Below, in pieces: positions 25,172-34,371 of a DNA stretch of 64,000 bases (its first letter is position 1; every line of letters begins with the position of its first letter). The translations under genes were made by a program, and so were the position numbers. The notes below the pieces were generated by a model. It ran no database searches and was not told the DNA's origin. It saw nothing but the letters and a program-made list of their open reading frames with translations. The DNA is from Alistipes sp. (GTDB taxonomy: Bacteria; Bacteroidota; Bacteroidia; Bacteroidales; Rikenellaceae): contig JAFSBY010000035.1 in NCBI GenBank assembly GCA_017437045.1, positions 57,684-121,683 of the forward strand. The letters are read 5' to 3'.

Positions 25172-27544
25172 ATGTTGCGCCTACGTCATTGGATGCTGTT
25201 GCTGACGCTGACCCTGATCGGGTCGGCTTGTAACGTCACGCGCAACATTGCCGATGGGCAGTATATACTCCAGCGCGTACGCGTGGAGACCGACAAGGAG
25301 GCTCCGCGCAAAGAGCGCATCGACAAGGAGGAGTTCATGAAGTTCATTCGCCAAAGTCCGAATAAACGCTTCCTGGGCACCAACCTCTACGTATGGCTCC
25401 ACGAGAGTGCCGACACGACGAAACACAATTGGTGGAACAATTGGAAGCTCCGCTCGGGCGAGGCTCCCGTCCTGCTGGACGAGAAGCTCACCCGCCGCAG
25501 CAACGAAAATCTGAAGATCTTCATGGATTCCAAGGGTTTCTTCACCTCGACCTCCACCTTCGAGATCGACACCACCTCGCGTCGCAAACGCGCCACGGTC
25601 ACCTATCGTGTCCGACAACGCGCCCCCTATCTGCTGGATCACATCGCCTATGAATTTCGGGATTCGCTACTCGAGCCCCTCATCCTGGCCGATACAATCA
25701 ATACGTTGTTGCGCGTTGGTGAGCGTTTTGACATCACGGTCCTGGATGCCGAGCGCGAGCGCATCACCGACTATCTGAAGGATCAGGGCTACTACAACTT
25801 CACGATCGGCAACATCGAGTATGAGGCCGACACAATCACCACGCCCCAACGCGTCGGGCTGAAGATGATCGTCAAGCCCCGCCTGTCGGGTTACAATGCC
25901 CGCGGTGAGGCCATCTACGAGCAGAACAAGGTCTATCGCTACGGAGAGATCAACCTACTGCCCAACTACAAACCCTCGGGCGATGGCGAGCGAGCACTCG
26001 ACACGGCACGTCTCGACACGATCGCCCACCGCGGTCTTAACATCATCTACGACCGAAAATTGGCCCTGCGCCCCTCGGTGCTGCGACAAGCGATCTCCTT
26101 CTCGCCCAACGAATTGTACAGTGTCGAGGAGTTAAACCGCACCTACTCAGATCTGATGGCCTTGGGTTATTTCCGCAGTGCGAAGATCAGCTTCCGCGAG
26201 ACCCCCAAAACGATCGAAGTGGCCGACACAATCCGCATTGTCGATCAGAACGAGGAGCAGTTCACCGTGCAACGGCACGAGGAGGGTGTACTCGATTGCG
26301 ATATCCTCTGCACCCCGACCCTGCGCCAAAGTGCCAAGATCGAGTTAGAGGCCTCGACAACCTCCAGCTTCTACGGTCTGAAGGCCACGGTGGGGTATCA
26401 GAATCGCAATATCTTCCGCGGCGCGGAGTCCTTCGAGGTCTCCTTCTCGGGTGGTTATGAGTTTATGAAGGCCAAAGATGCCTCCATGAGACGAGCCTCG
26501 GAGTTGGGTATCACGACCGGACTGACCTTCCCGCGCTTCCTACTGCCCGGCGACCCCTACTTCCCCTCGCTCATACAACCCAAGACGCGCTTGGAGGCCT
26601 CGGTCAATTTCCAGGATCGCCCCTACTATCGTCGCACACTGACCAGCATCGGTCTGGACTACCAATGGAGCAATCGAGGTTACTCGACCTTCTCCTTCTC
26701 ACCGGCAGACATCAATGTCATCCATGTGAGCCGCCTTGACCCCGAGTTTTTGAGCCAGACGCAGAATCAATACCTGATCAACAGCTACAAGACGCAACTC
26801 ATGGCGGGGTTGAACTTCTCGTATGGCTACAACAACCAGCGTCGCAACCTGGGCGGTAACGCGACGGTCGTACGTTTCAACTTCGAGACCTCGGGCAACC
26901 TGATCGACGGGCTAAAGCACCTCTTCTCGGACAAGAAGGAGGGACAGGACTACTACACGATCTTCGGCATCCGCTATTCGCAATATTTCCGCACCGACCT
27001 CAGCCTGAGCCGCAAGATCATGCTGGGCGAAAAGACAGCCATTGCAGGTCGCATCTACGGCGGTATCGCCCGCGCCTACGGCAACTCGGACGCTGTGCCC
27101 TTCGACCGTCTCTTCTATGCCGGCGGTAGCAACAGCATGCGCGGATGGGCCCCGCGTACCTTAGGACCGGGCGCCGTTCCCGAGCCGGATTCGACCTTCC
27201 CGACGCAGCTCGGCGACATGAAATTGGAGGCCAACCTGGAGTTCCGCTTCCCGATTTGGGGCTTTGTGCATGGAGCGACCTTCTTCGATCTGGGTAACAT
27301 CTGGTATATGAGGTCCAATCCGGCCGAGTATGACGAGGCGGCAGTTTTCCACATGAAAGACTTCTACAAGCAGTTAGGCTTCAACACCGGTTTGGGTATC
27401 CGCTTCGACATCAAATTTGCCGTGCTGCGTCTCGACTGGGGCGTGCAGCTCCACAACCCGAATCGTCCGCAGGGCGAGCGATGGATCGACACCTTCAGCT
27501 GGAGCCACACGGCCCTGAACTTCGGTGTAGGTTATCCCTTCTAA
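25172..27544 (+). CDS. tamL: TamL-type BamA/TamA family outer membrane lipoprotein
   Basis: 790 residues from the ATG at 25172. Signal sequence with lipobox IGSAC, then CNVTRNIADGQYILQRVRVE typical of Bacteroidota TamL. POTRA-like repeats lie at about 30-400 (YLKDQGYYNFTIGNIEYEAD, SVEELNRTYSDLMALGYFRSAK). The C-terminal 400 residues form an Omp85 barrel with DRLFYAGGSNSMRGWAPRTLGPG (RGW replacing the usual RGY/F) and a final aromatic, GVGYPF. The family is thought to work with TamB in outer-membrane protein or lipid export. The frame is open further upstream but would overlap the nitroreductase. Last gene of the dapF operon. Confidence 0.9.
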   Translation: MLRLRHWMLLLTLTLIGSACNVTRNIADGQYILQRVRVETDKEAPRKERIDKEEFMKFIRQSPNKRFLGTNLYVWLHESADTTKHNWWNNWKLRSGEAPVLLDEKLTRRSNENLKIFMDSKGFFTSTSTFEIDTTSRRKRATVTYRVRQRAPYLLDHIAYEFRDSLLEPLILADTINTLLRVGERFDITVLDAERERITDYLKDQGYYNFTIGNIEYEADTITTPQRVGLKMIVKPRLSGYNARGEAIYEQNKVYRYGEINLLPNYKPSGDGERALDTARLDTIAHRGLNIIYDRKLALRPSVLRQAISFSPNELYSVEELNRTYSDLMALGYFRSAKISFRETPKTIEVADTIRIVDQNEEQFTVQRHEEGVLDCDILCTPTLRQSAKIELEASTTSSFYGLKATVGYQNRNIFRGAESFEVSFSGGYEFMKAKDASMRRASELGITTGLTFPRFLLPGDPYFPSLIQPKTRLEASVNFQDRPYYRRTLTSIGLDYQWSNRGYSTFSFSPADINVIHVSRLDPEFLSQTQNQYLINSYKTQLMAGLNFSYGYNNQRRNLGGNATVVRFNFETSGNLIDGLKHLFSDKKEGQDYYTIFGIRYSQYFRTDLSLSRKIMLGEKTAIAGRIYGGIARAYGNSDAVPFDRLFYAGGSNSMRGWAPRTLGPGAVPEPDSTFPTQLGDMKLEANLEFRFPIWGFVHGATFFDLGNIWYMRSNPAEYDEAAVFHMKDFYKQLGFNTGLGIRFDIKFAVLRLDWGVQLHNPNRPQGERWIDTFSWSHTALNFGVGYPF

Positions 27545-27565
27545 CAAGACTCGCTGCAACAAAAC

Positions 27566-27595
27566 AAGGGGCTGTCCGAAATCGGATAGCCCCTT
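27566..27595. terminator. Bidirectional terminator between tamL and the AraC regulator
   Basis: AAGGGGCTGTCCGA (27566-27579) pairs with TCGGATAGCCCCTT (27582-27595, one G-T pair), followed by TT. The arm AAGGGGCTGTCC recurs in the pgi terminator at 31152. Confidence 0.85.
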
Positions 27596-27630
27596 TTAGT
27601 TTGACGTTTTCTATAACCGCTTCTGGTGGA

Positions 27631-28538
27631 TTAACCCTGCTTACTCCGATACTGCGAGGGCGAAATGCCCACATTGCGGCGGAAGTAGCTGCCAAAGAAG
27701 CTCTGTTGGCAAAATTCAGTTCGTTGGAGATCTCCTGGATGCTCTTATCCGAGAACTTCAGCAACGTCTTCGCCTCCACGATCACATAGTAATCCACCCA
27801 CTCCGAGACCGAACGGCCGCTCACACGTTTGATGAGCGTGGTCAGATACTTCGGTGTGATGTTGAGTCGCTCGGCATAGAAGGTGACGCTGCGCTCCTGA
27901 CGATAGTGGCGGCTCAAGACACGGATAAACTGCTTGAAATAGTCCTTGGCACGGCTGCCGACCGTCAAAATCTGAGGTTGCTCCTTGATGGTATTGCACA
28001 CGACATTACCCAACTTATACATCGTGGCCGCCATCAGCGAGGAGATCATCTCGAAGGTAAAGCGTTGCTCCGTTCCCTGCAACTCCGCAGCGATGCGATC
28101 CACATAGCAACAAAGCGATTGTGCTTCGGAGGCGTGCAACACTACACAGGGATCGGCCACTTCGATCGAGAGGGGCATGAGCTGCTTGGTGTCGATATTC
28201 ATCCGCGAGAAGAGCGACGAAGAGATCACCAACAACGCGACCGCAAAATCGGGATCAGCCTCTAATAATTGTACGATGTGTTTGGGTGCCGCCGTGAAGA
28301 AGCTATTTGGTTGCAATTCATACTCACGCAAATTGAGCGAGATACGCGCCGAGCCGGCCGTACAGAAACCAATCAAATAACCATCCACCCGCGTAGGGTT
28401 TTGGCATCCGGTCAAAATCGCAACGTCTCGCGTAGCGAAACACTCATTGGCGAACAGATCACGACGGCTCAATCGAGCCGACAAATCAGAAACAGTCAAA
28501 TCAACAATTGCAGTTTCAGTATGGAGATGAGTAGTCAT
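27631..28538 (-). pseudogene. AraC family transcriptional regulator with a frameshift in its DNA-binding domain
   Basis: From the ATG at 28538 the frame encodes a cupin-like sensor part (about 1-170) and most of an AraC DNA-binding domain (RLNITPKYLTTLIKRVSGRS, VIVEAKTLLKFSDKSIQEIS, NELNFAN). At about 27705 the frame breaks. One added C (GCCAACAGAGC to GCCAACCAGAGC) restores the expected NFANQSFFGSYFRRNVGISP and a stop at 27631. As sequenced, the frame instead runs to 27495 with an unrelated tail of about 70 residues overlapping the end of tamL. This is either a real loss of the second helix-turn-helix or a sequencing error. It is convergent with tamL, so a role in the dapF operon is not implied. 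Confidence 0.85.
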
Positions 28539-28771
28539 AAAAAAACAACAATGATTACGTTTTAATTTATTCTTGACAAATATAATCATTATTTGTTATT
28601 TATCACGCGCAAAATAGCACATTTTGGCAGGTTCACAGCAAATTTCCGCCTTTTCCATGAAAGTGATTCTCAATTTGACCAAAAGATTTCTCTGCAATTG
28701 CCGAGAAAGGGCGGTTTTTCAGAAAAAAAGTGTATCTTTGTCATATTGTAATACACACAAAAAAGATCCCG

Positions 28772-29779
28772 ATGGATTATAAACTGGACGAACATGCTCG
28801 TTGTGCCGTGATCGGCTACGGAACTTGGGCTACGGCGCTGGTCGATGTGCTGACCAAAAACGAGCAGCAGGTGGGATGGTACATCCGCAACGAAGAGGTG
28901 TTGGAGTCGGTCCGCACCGAAGGACGCAACCTGCGTTATCTGAGCGATCTGGAATTCGATCGAGAGCGAATCGCCCCCTCGGATGACATCAACGAGGTAG
29001 TCCGCAATGCCGACATCATCATCATGGCCGCGCCGTCGGCCTATCTGAAGACCTTCCTCGAGCCGCTCACCGTCTCGCTGAAGGATAAATTTGTCATCTC
29101 GGCCGTCAAAGGTATCATTCCGGGCGACTACAAGACCGTGGTCGAGTATCTGCACGATCGCTACGATCTATCCTACAAGCAGCTGGGTCTGATCACCGGT
29201 CCGACCCATGCCGAGGAGGTCTCACGCCAGCGACTCTCCTACATCACCGTGGTCTGCACCGATCCGGACAATGCGGCCCTCGTGGGACGTAAGCTCACAA
29301 CACCTTATATTCATTTGAGCTACTCGCTCGACCTCTATGGCACGGAGTATGCCGCCATTCTGAAGAACATCTACGCCTTGGCTGTCGGCATGGCGATCGG
29401 ATTGGGCTATGGCGACAACTTCCTGGCTGTGCTGATTGCCAATAGTGCCAGCGAGATGACCCGCTTCTTAGAGGAGAGTTACCCCTACGAACGCAACACA
29501 CAGGAGTCGGCCTATCTGGGCGACCTGCTCGTCACCTGCTACTCGATCCATAGCCGCAACCGCCGCCTGGGCCTGCTCATCGGCCACGGATGTTCGGTCA
29601 AGACGGCTCTGAACGAGATGACGATGGTAGCCGAGGGCTACTTCGCAGCCGATTGCATCCGCCACATCAACTTCCGCCACAAGGTCGAAATGCCCATCGT
29701 CGAGATGGTCTATAAGGTGCTCTATGAAGGGGCATCGGCTCGTAAGTCGATGAAGGCTCTCACGGCAAAACTGATCTAA
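28772..29779 (+). CDS. gpsA: NAD(P)-dependent glycerol-3-phosphate dehydrogenase
   Basis: 335 residues from the ATG at 28772. Makes sn-glycerol-3-phosphate from dihydroxyacetone phosphate for phospholipid synthesis. The NAD-binding motif is [16 protein letters not shown] (GxGxWA type), then [17 protein letters not shown] (usually GPSHAEE), the catalytic Lys in [22 protein letters not shown], and a C-terminal helical domain. A -7 box TATCTTTG at 28733-28740 places the transcript start near 28747 and excludes the upstream in-frame start at 28730. pgi follows after 26 bases, so they form a pair. Confidence 0.95.
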   Translation: MDYKLDEHARCAVIGYGTWATALVDVLTKNEQQVGWYIRNEEVLESVRTEGRNLRYLSDLEFDRERIAPSDDINEVVRNADIIIMAAPSAYLKTFLEPLTVSLKDKFVISAVKGIIPGDYKTVVEYLHDRYDLSYKQLGLITGPTHAEEVSRQRLSYITVVCTDPDNAALVGRKLTTPYIHLSYSLDLYGTEYAAILKNIYALAVGMAIGLGYGDNFLAVLIANSASEMTRFLEESYPYERNTQESAYLGDLLVTCYSIHSRNRRLGLLIGHGCSVKTALNEMTMVAEGYFAADCIRHINFRHKVEMPIVEMVYKVLYEGASARKSMKALTAKLI

Positions 29780-29805
29780 AACAAACTTTCAAACACCTTA
29801 CAATT

Positions 29806-31128
29806 ATGAAATTAGATTACGCAAAAACCGGTCTGGAGATTTCGGCCGAGATGAAGGCCAAGGCTCTGGCAGCGAATGCTCTGCTCCACTCGGGCGAGGG
29901 TAAAGGCAATGATTTTTTGGGTTGGGTAAACCTCCCCTCTTCGATCACCGACGAGGAGCTGTCGGCCATTGAGGCTGTCGCTGCCAAATTGCGCGAGAAG
30001 TGTGACTTGGTGATCTGCATCGGTATCGGTGGCTCCTACCTGGGTGCCAAGGCTGTGCTGGAGGCGATGACCGATCCGTTCCGTCTGCTGAAGAAGGCAC
30101 AAAACGATCCGACCGTAGTCTTTGCAGGTCAGAATATCTCGGAGGATTACATCTACTCGCTCATGGAGGCTGCCGAGGAGCACTCGATCGGTGCTATCGT
30201 GATCTCGAAGTCGGGTACAACGACCGAGCCGGCTATCGCCTTCCGTCTGATTAAGGCCGCCATCGAGGCTCGCTATGGCAAGGCCGAGGCTGCCGAGCGC
30301 ATCGTAGCCGTCACGGATCAGGCTCGTGGTGCTCTGAAGACGCTGGCTACGAACGAGGGCTATCCCACGTTTGTCATTCCCGACAATGTAGGTGGCCGTT
30401 TCTCGGTGCTCACGCCCGTCGGTCTGTTGCCGTTGGCCGTAGCCGGTGTTGATGTTCGTGCGCTGGTGGCCGGTGCCGTGCAGATGGAGGAGCAGACCAA
30501 AGAGGGTATTGCCTTTGAGGAGAATCCGGCTGCTATCTATGCTGCCGTTCGCAACCTGCTCTATGCGGATGGCAAGAAGATCGAGATTCTGGGTTCGTAT
30601 GAGCCGCAGTTGCAGTATATCAACGAGTGGTGGAAGCAGCTCTACGGTGAGTCGGAGGGCAAAGAGGGTCTGGGTATCTTCCCGGCCAGCGTGACGCTGA
30701 CGGCCGACCTGCACTCGATGGGTCAGTACATTCAGGAGGGTGAGCGCACGCTCTTTGAGACGATTATCTCGGTAGCCGCTCCGAAGAACAAGGTGGTCGT
30801 AGAGGCTGACGAAGAGAACCTCGACGGTCTGAACTTCATGGCCGGCAAGCGCATTTCGGAGATCAACCGCATGGCCGAGCTGGGCGTGCAGTTGGCCCAC
30901 GTAGATGGTGGCGTGCCCAACATCCGCATCGAGATCCCGCAGATCGACGAGGCGACGATCGGTGGTCTGCTCTACTTCTTCGAGAAGGCTTGCGGTATCA
31001 GCGGTTACATCCTGGGGGTCAATCCGTTCGACCAGCCGGGCGTAGAGGCTTACAAGAAGAACATGTTCGCATTGCTCGACAAACCGGGCTACGAGGAGGC
31101 TTCGAAGGCTATCAAGGCTCGTCTGTAA
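29806..31128 (+). CDS. pgi: Glucose-6-phosphate isomerase
   Basis: 440 residues, the short bacterial form. Interconverts glucose-6-phosphate and fructose-6-phosphate. [34 protein letters not shown] (SIS phosphate-binding loops), [20 protein letters not shown] and [15 protein letters not shown] are present in family order. Probably co-transcribed with gpsA. A strong terminator follows at 31152. Confidence 0.97.
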   Translation: MKLDYAKTGLEISAEMKAKALAANALLHSGEGKGNDFLGWVNLPSSITDEELSAIEAVAAKLREKCDLVICIGIGGSYLGAKAVLEAMTDPFRLLKKAQNDPTVVFAGQNISEDYIYSLMEAAEEHSIGAIVISKSGTTTEPAIAFRLIKAAIEARYGKAEAAERIVAVTDQARGALKTLATNEGYPTFVIPDNVGGRFSVLTPVGLLPLAVAGVDVRALVAGAVQMEEQTKEGIAFEENPAAIYAAVRNLLYADGKKIEILGSYEPQLQYINEWWKQLYGESEGKEGLGIFPASVTLTADLHSMGQYIQEGERTLFETIISVAAPKNKVVVEADEENLDGLNFMAGKRISEINRMAELGVQLAHVDGGVPNIRIEIPQIDEATIGGLLYFFEKACGISGYILGVNPFDQPGVEAYKKNMFALLDKPGYEEASKAIKARL

Positions 31129-31151
31129 GCGATTCACCGGAATCACCAAGC

Positions 31152-31184
31152 AAAGGGGCTGTCCAAGAGTTGGACAGCCCCTTT
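31152..31184. terminator. Terminator of gpsA-pgi
   Basis: A perfect 15-bp stem, AAAGGGGCTGTCCAA (31152-31166) and TTGGACAGCCCCTTT (31170-31184). Confidence 0.9.
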
Positions 31185-31210
31185 AGGTTTGAAGAGGCAG
31201 GGATTTTATA

Positions 31211-31260
31211 GTAAATGAGCATTTCGAGGTCGAGCAAAACGTAGAAATCACCTTATTAGA
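31211..31260. repeat. Partial copy of the structured repeat (3' half only)
   Basis: GTAAATGAGCATTTCGAGGTCGAG, AAAACG-AGAAATCACCTTATTA repeats the 3' half of the full element that follows (31342-31390) at a distance of 130 bases. Its 5' half is missing. Confidence 0.8.
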
Positions 31261-31276
31261 CCATTCTTGCAACCCC

Positions 31277-31400
31277 TTGAAGTCGTATAATAAGTGGGAT
31301 TTCAAGGCCTGCGAAGGCCGAGAAAGCGGAGTTTACTACTGGTAAATGAGCATTTCGAGGTCGAGTAAAACGCAGAAATCACCTTATTATACGACTTCAA
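31277..31400. repeat. Structured repeat element with 18-bp terminal inverted arms (family member B)
   Basis: Arms TTGAAGTCGTATAATAAG (31277-31294) and its exact complement (31383-31400) enclose a core that starts TCAAGGCCTGCGAAGGCCGAG (31302). The core has CGGAG-TTTAC-TACTG-GTAAA-TGAGCA-TTTCG (31327-31357), then CGAGTAAAACGCAG. Every segment has the same length and offset as in the element at 13302, while the paired stems differ in sequence. With the partial copy at 31211 and the pgi terminator it fills the gap of about 300 bases before the next gene. No coding frame here looks real. Confidence 0.9.
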
Positions 31401-31426
31401 CCCGCTTTGGTATTATTTGTGCTACC

Positions 31427-32104
31427 ATGACTCTTCCTATGAAAGCACAACCTGTTCTGCTAATGGTATTCTTCGCCGGAGTGGTCGGCATGGTCGCATG
31501 GAGCTACTATGCAGTGACACGTCCTGCCGTGCAAGAGCAGCAGAGCAAACAACACGAACGAGAGAGCCTCACGGCCGATCTGCAACGCTGCTGCCACCGC
31601 AAGCAGAGCCAATCGGCTCAATATGAGCAATATGCCCATACAGCCTCCGTCGAAGATGCCCCCTCGGCAGCCACCCTCTTTCGAGCTTTGGCCCATTCGG
31701 AGCGGGTGCAGGAGTTCTATTGCGCCGAGTTGATCGGCAAATTGGGCAGTTCCTATCAGTCCCCTTCGCGCATCTTGATCTTTCAGGGAAGCACCCCGAC
31801 CAATATCGCCCGCAGCCTGGCTCGGTTAAACACCCTCTCCGACAACGAGCAGACCATCCATTATCACCTCACGCAGGGAAATCGGCTGGTAGCTCGCCTC
31901 TTGATCTGGGTCGAGGCAGCCGAAGGGCGGCAACGCGAACTGCTGGCCGCATACGCCTCGGAGCATCCCGATACTACGGGCGCAGGGTATTTAGTCTGCC
32001 CGACATGTGGCAATATCTATCGTTCGGACCACTACGATCGCTATTGCCCCCACTGCCTGACCTCGGCTCGGCAATTTACCCGATTTACGATCTCGAATGA
32101 GTGA
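31427..32104 (+). CDS. Membrane-anchored rubrerythrin-like protein with rubredoxin-type metal site
   Basis: 225 residues from the ATG at 31427. One N-terminal membrane helix (about 9-29), then a helical region resembling rubrerythrin (LTADLQRCCHRKQSQSAQYE, TLFRALAHSERVQEFYCAEL). The C-terminal knuckle pair is Cys191-x2-Cys194 and Cys207-x2-Cys210 (CPTCGNIY...YCPHC), as in the rubredoxin domain of rubrerythrins. By eye most of the diiron Glu/His ligands expected in the helical part are replaced (Gln60 where GES has Glu, Gln95 where the ExxH His would be). It may keep only the Fe/Zn knuckle. The frame is open upstream into the repeat, but the residues there are repeat sequence. Function unknown. 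Confidence 0.65.
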   Translation: MTLPMKAQPVLLMVFFAGVVGMVAWSYYAVTRPAVQEQQSKQHERESLTADLQRCCHRKQSQSAQYEQYAHTASVEDAPSAATLFRALAHSERVQEFYCAELIGKLGSSYQSPSRILIFQGSTPTNIARSLARLNTLSDNEQTIHYHLTQGNRLVARLLIWVEAAEGRQRELLAAYASEHPDTTGAGYLVCPTCGNIYRSDHYDRYCPHCLTSARQFTRFTISNE

Positions 32105-32113
32105 GAGAGGGAC

Positions 32114-32152
32114 AAAAAAAGGAGTTGCCCAACAATGCGTTGCGACAACTCC
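32114..32152 (-). terminator. Terminator of yebC
   Basis: On the minus strand GGAGTTG (32152-32146) pairs with CAACTCC (32127-32121), with an inner CAAC/GTTG pairing, followed by seven T. It is a sequence relative of the metK terminator at 2455-2497. Confidence 0.8.
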
Positions 32153-32178
32153 GTCTGGTTGAAAAGTGATCAAAAGGA

Positions 32179-32907
32179 TTACTCCTCCTCGTCGGCCTCC
32201 TTCATCGTGTGGTAGACGTTCGTCACATCGTCATCCTCCTCGAGACGCTCCACGAGCTTTTCGATGGCCTCACGACCCTCGGCATCGAGCTCCTTCGTAT
32301 CGGTCGGGATATAAACGCCCTCACCCGATACGATCTCGTAGCCCTGATCATCGAGCCACTTCTGAATGCCGCCGAACGACTCATACGAGGCATACACCGT
32401 GATACCATCCTCCTCGGGATAGAACTCATCGACACCCAGGTCGATCATCTCCAGCTCCAGCTCCTCGGGATCCACACCCTCGGCTGCGCGGAACTTAAAG
32501 ACGCACTTATGCTCAAACATAAAGGCTACCGAGCCGCTGTTGCCCAACGTACCACCACACTTGTTGAAGTGCATACGTACGTTCGCCACCGTACGGTTCG
32601 TATTATCGGTTGCCGTCTCCACCAAGAAGGCGATACCGTGTGCACCGTAGCCCTCGTAAATCACCTCCTTATAATCGGCAGCATCCTTCTCCGTAGCACG
32701 CTTGATAGCACGCTCGACATTCTCCTTGGGCATGTTCTCTGCCTTGGCGTTCTGGATCAGCAGACGCAGGCGGGTGTTGGCCGAAGGATCGGGACCGGCA
32801 GCTTTCACGGCAATTTCGATCTCCTTACCCAACTTCGTAAATACACGCGCCATGTGACCCCAGCGCTTCATTTTTCTCGCCTTGCGATACTCAAATGCTC
32901 TTCCCAT
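32179..32907 (-). CDS. YebC/PmpR (TACO1) family protein
   Basis: 242 residues, MGRAFEYRKARKMKRWGHMA, then FTKLGKEIEIAVKAAGPDPSANTRL, AKAENMPKENVERAIKRAT and YEGYGAHGIAFLVETATDN, the diagnostic family order, ending in an acidic tail. Long annotated as a transcription regulator. Recent work on the family points to helping ribosomes through difficult (proline-rich) sequences. Monocistronic; minus-strand -7 box TACCTTTG at 32950-32943, divergent from the VOC gene. Confidence 0.95.
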   Translation of the reverse strand: MGRAFEYRKARKMKRWGHMARVFTKLGKEIEIAVKAAGPDPSANTRLRLLIQNAKAENMPKENVERAIKRATEKDAADYKEVIYEGYGAHGIAFLVETATDNTNRTVANVRMHFNKCGGTLGNSGSVAFMFEHKCVFKFRAAEGVDPEELELEMIDLGVDEFYPEEDGITVYASYESFGGIQKWLDDQGYEIVSGEGVYIPTDTKELDAEGREAIEKLVERLEEDDDVTNVYHTMKEADEEE

Positions 32908-33023
32908 AGTATTATTGTGTTATGATTTTTCGTTTCGTGACGCAAAGGTATAAAATTCAAGGGGAAAAATGAAACATTCAAAATGAAAAATGCTACCTTT
33001 GTAAAAACCAATCTTCAAAAGCT

Positions 33024-33407
33024 ATGGAAATTAAGGGAACATTCGACCATTTCAACATCGATGTGCAGGATTTGGCACGCAGCATCGCCTTCTATGAAAA
33101 GGCGCTTGGACTGAAGGAGGTACGCCGCAAGGTGGCCGAGGACGGCAGTTACGAGATCGTCTTTATGGGCGACGGAGAGAGCAATTTTGTCCTCGAGCTG
33201 ACCTGGTTGCGCGACCATGCCGACCATCCCTTTGAGCTGGGCGAGAACGAGAGCCACCTCTGCCTGCGCATTGATGGCGACTACGAGGAGGCTCGCGAGT
33301 ACTATCGTCAGATGGGGTGTCTCTGCTACGAGAACCACAAGATGAACCTCTACTTCATCAACGACCCGGACGATTATTGGATCGAGATCCTGCCCAAAAA
33401 GCGCTAA
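33024..33407 (+). CDS. VOC family protein (glyoxalase I-like)
   Basis: 127 residues with the two beta-alpha-beta-beta-beta modules of the vicinal oxygen chelate fold: FDHFNIDVQDLARSIAFYEKALGL, FVLELTWLRDH, SHLCLRIDGDYEEAREYYRQMG, YFINDPDDYWIEILPKKR. His8 and Glu122 are likely metal ligands, as in lactoylglutathione lyase. Methylglyoxal detoxification is a reasonable guess but not certain. A -7 box TACCTTTG at 32994-33001 gives a short leader. Confidence 0.85.
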   Translation: MEIKGTFDHFNIDVQDLARSIAFYEKALGLKEVRRKVAEDGSYEIVFMGDGESNFVLELTWLRDHADHPFELGENESHLCLRIDGDYEEAREYYRQMGCLCYENHKMNLYFINDPDDYWIEILPKKR

Positions 33408-33413
33408 TCGGGA

Positions 33414-34334
33414 CTATCGCCGCTCCAGCTGTGCACGGCTTTTGGAGCGGGTAACCATCCAAACACCCACAAAAACACACAGGGCGGCCAACCCTTTGAG
33501 CGGCGTAAACCGATCCATTCCCAAGACCACGGAGAGCAACACGGCAACGACCGGCTGGACGTAGTTATACATCGACACTACGGTCGGCCGGAGGTGTTGT
33601 TGTCCGATCGGAACACACAAATAGGTTATAAAGGTCGATCCCACCACCACGTAAAGCACCCCACTCCAGAGGCGTGGCGTGAACTCCATAAAGGGCGTAG
33701 CAGCCAATGGCTCCCGATAGATCACAAGGGCCACCACGGCAGCAAACAGGAACATCCATTTCATCACCGTCACCGACCGATAGCGCACGATTACCGATCT
33801 AAAAGCGGTCAGATAGAAGGCAAAACTGACGGCCGAGATGATGCAGAGCGTATTGCCCATCAAACTCGATTGCGGCACCGCACCCCGCTGGCTCAAGAGC
33901 ACCAACAACACGGCTCCGGCACAACCGAGAGCCACACCTCCCACCTTCAAGAGCGAGAGCGGCTCCCGCAAAAAGAGGGTCGCCAAGACCAACGTCAGGA
34001 TCGGCACCAACGTAGCGATGATCGAGGCGTCGATGGGCGAGGTAAGCGACAACCCCCACAGATAGAGCAATTGGTTGAATTGGATACCAAAGATCGAGGC
34101 CAAGAGCAGCAGACCTAAATCGTGCCACGAGACCCGTTCGCGCGGCATCATCCACGAGGCAACCCAAAAGAGCAAAGCCGCCCCCGCCATGCGACAAGCA
34201 CTCAAAGCAAAGGGATTGATCCCTTCGGGGTTGGCAGCCGACGCAAGTACCCCCTTACACACCGGGGCATTGACACCCCAGATGATGTTGGCCAACCACA
34301 GGGCCAGATGACCTTTCCATACACCGCGATTCAT
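33414..34334 (-). CDS. EamA/DMT family transporter
   Basis: 306 residues from the ATG at 34334 with ten predicted membrane helices in two EamA repeats (WLANIIWGVNAPVCKGVL, TSPIDASIIATLVPILTLVLATLFLREPL; VVSMYNYVQPVVAVLLSVVLGM). Such carriers export amino acids or other metabolites; no substrate can be named. The minus-strand -7 box TACCTTTG at 34364-34357 sets the transcript start near 34350, which excludes longer starts (to 34409). Divergent from another EamA gene, and ends 6 bases from the convergent VOC gene. Confidence 0.88.
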   Translation of the reverse strand: MNRGVWKGHLALWLANIIWGVNAPVCKGVLASAANPEGINPFALSACRMAGAALLFWVASWMMPRERVSWHDLGLLLLASIFGIQFNQLLYLWGLSLTSPIDASIIATLVPILTLVLATLFLREPLSLLKVGGVALGCAGAVLLVLLSQRGAVPQSSLMGNTLCIISAVSFAFYLTAFRSVIVRYRSVTVMKWMFLFAAVVALVIYREPLAATPFMEFTPRLWSGVLYVVVGSTFITYLCVPIGQQHLRPTVVSMYNYVQPVVAVLLSVVLGMDRFTPLKGLAALCVFVGVWMVTRSKSRAQLERR

Positions 34335-34371
34335 CTTCTTCCGGAATTGTTGGCGGCAAAGGTACACTTTT

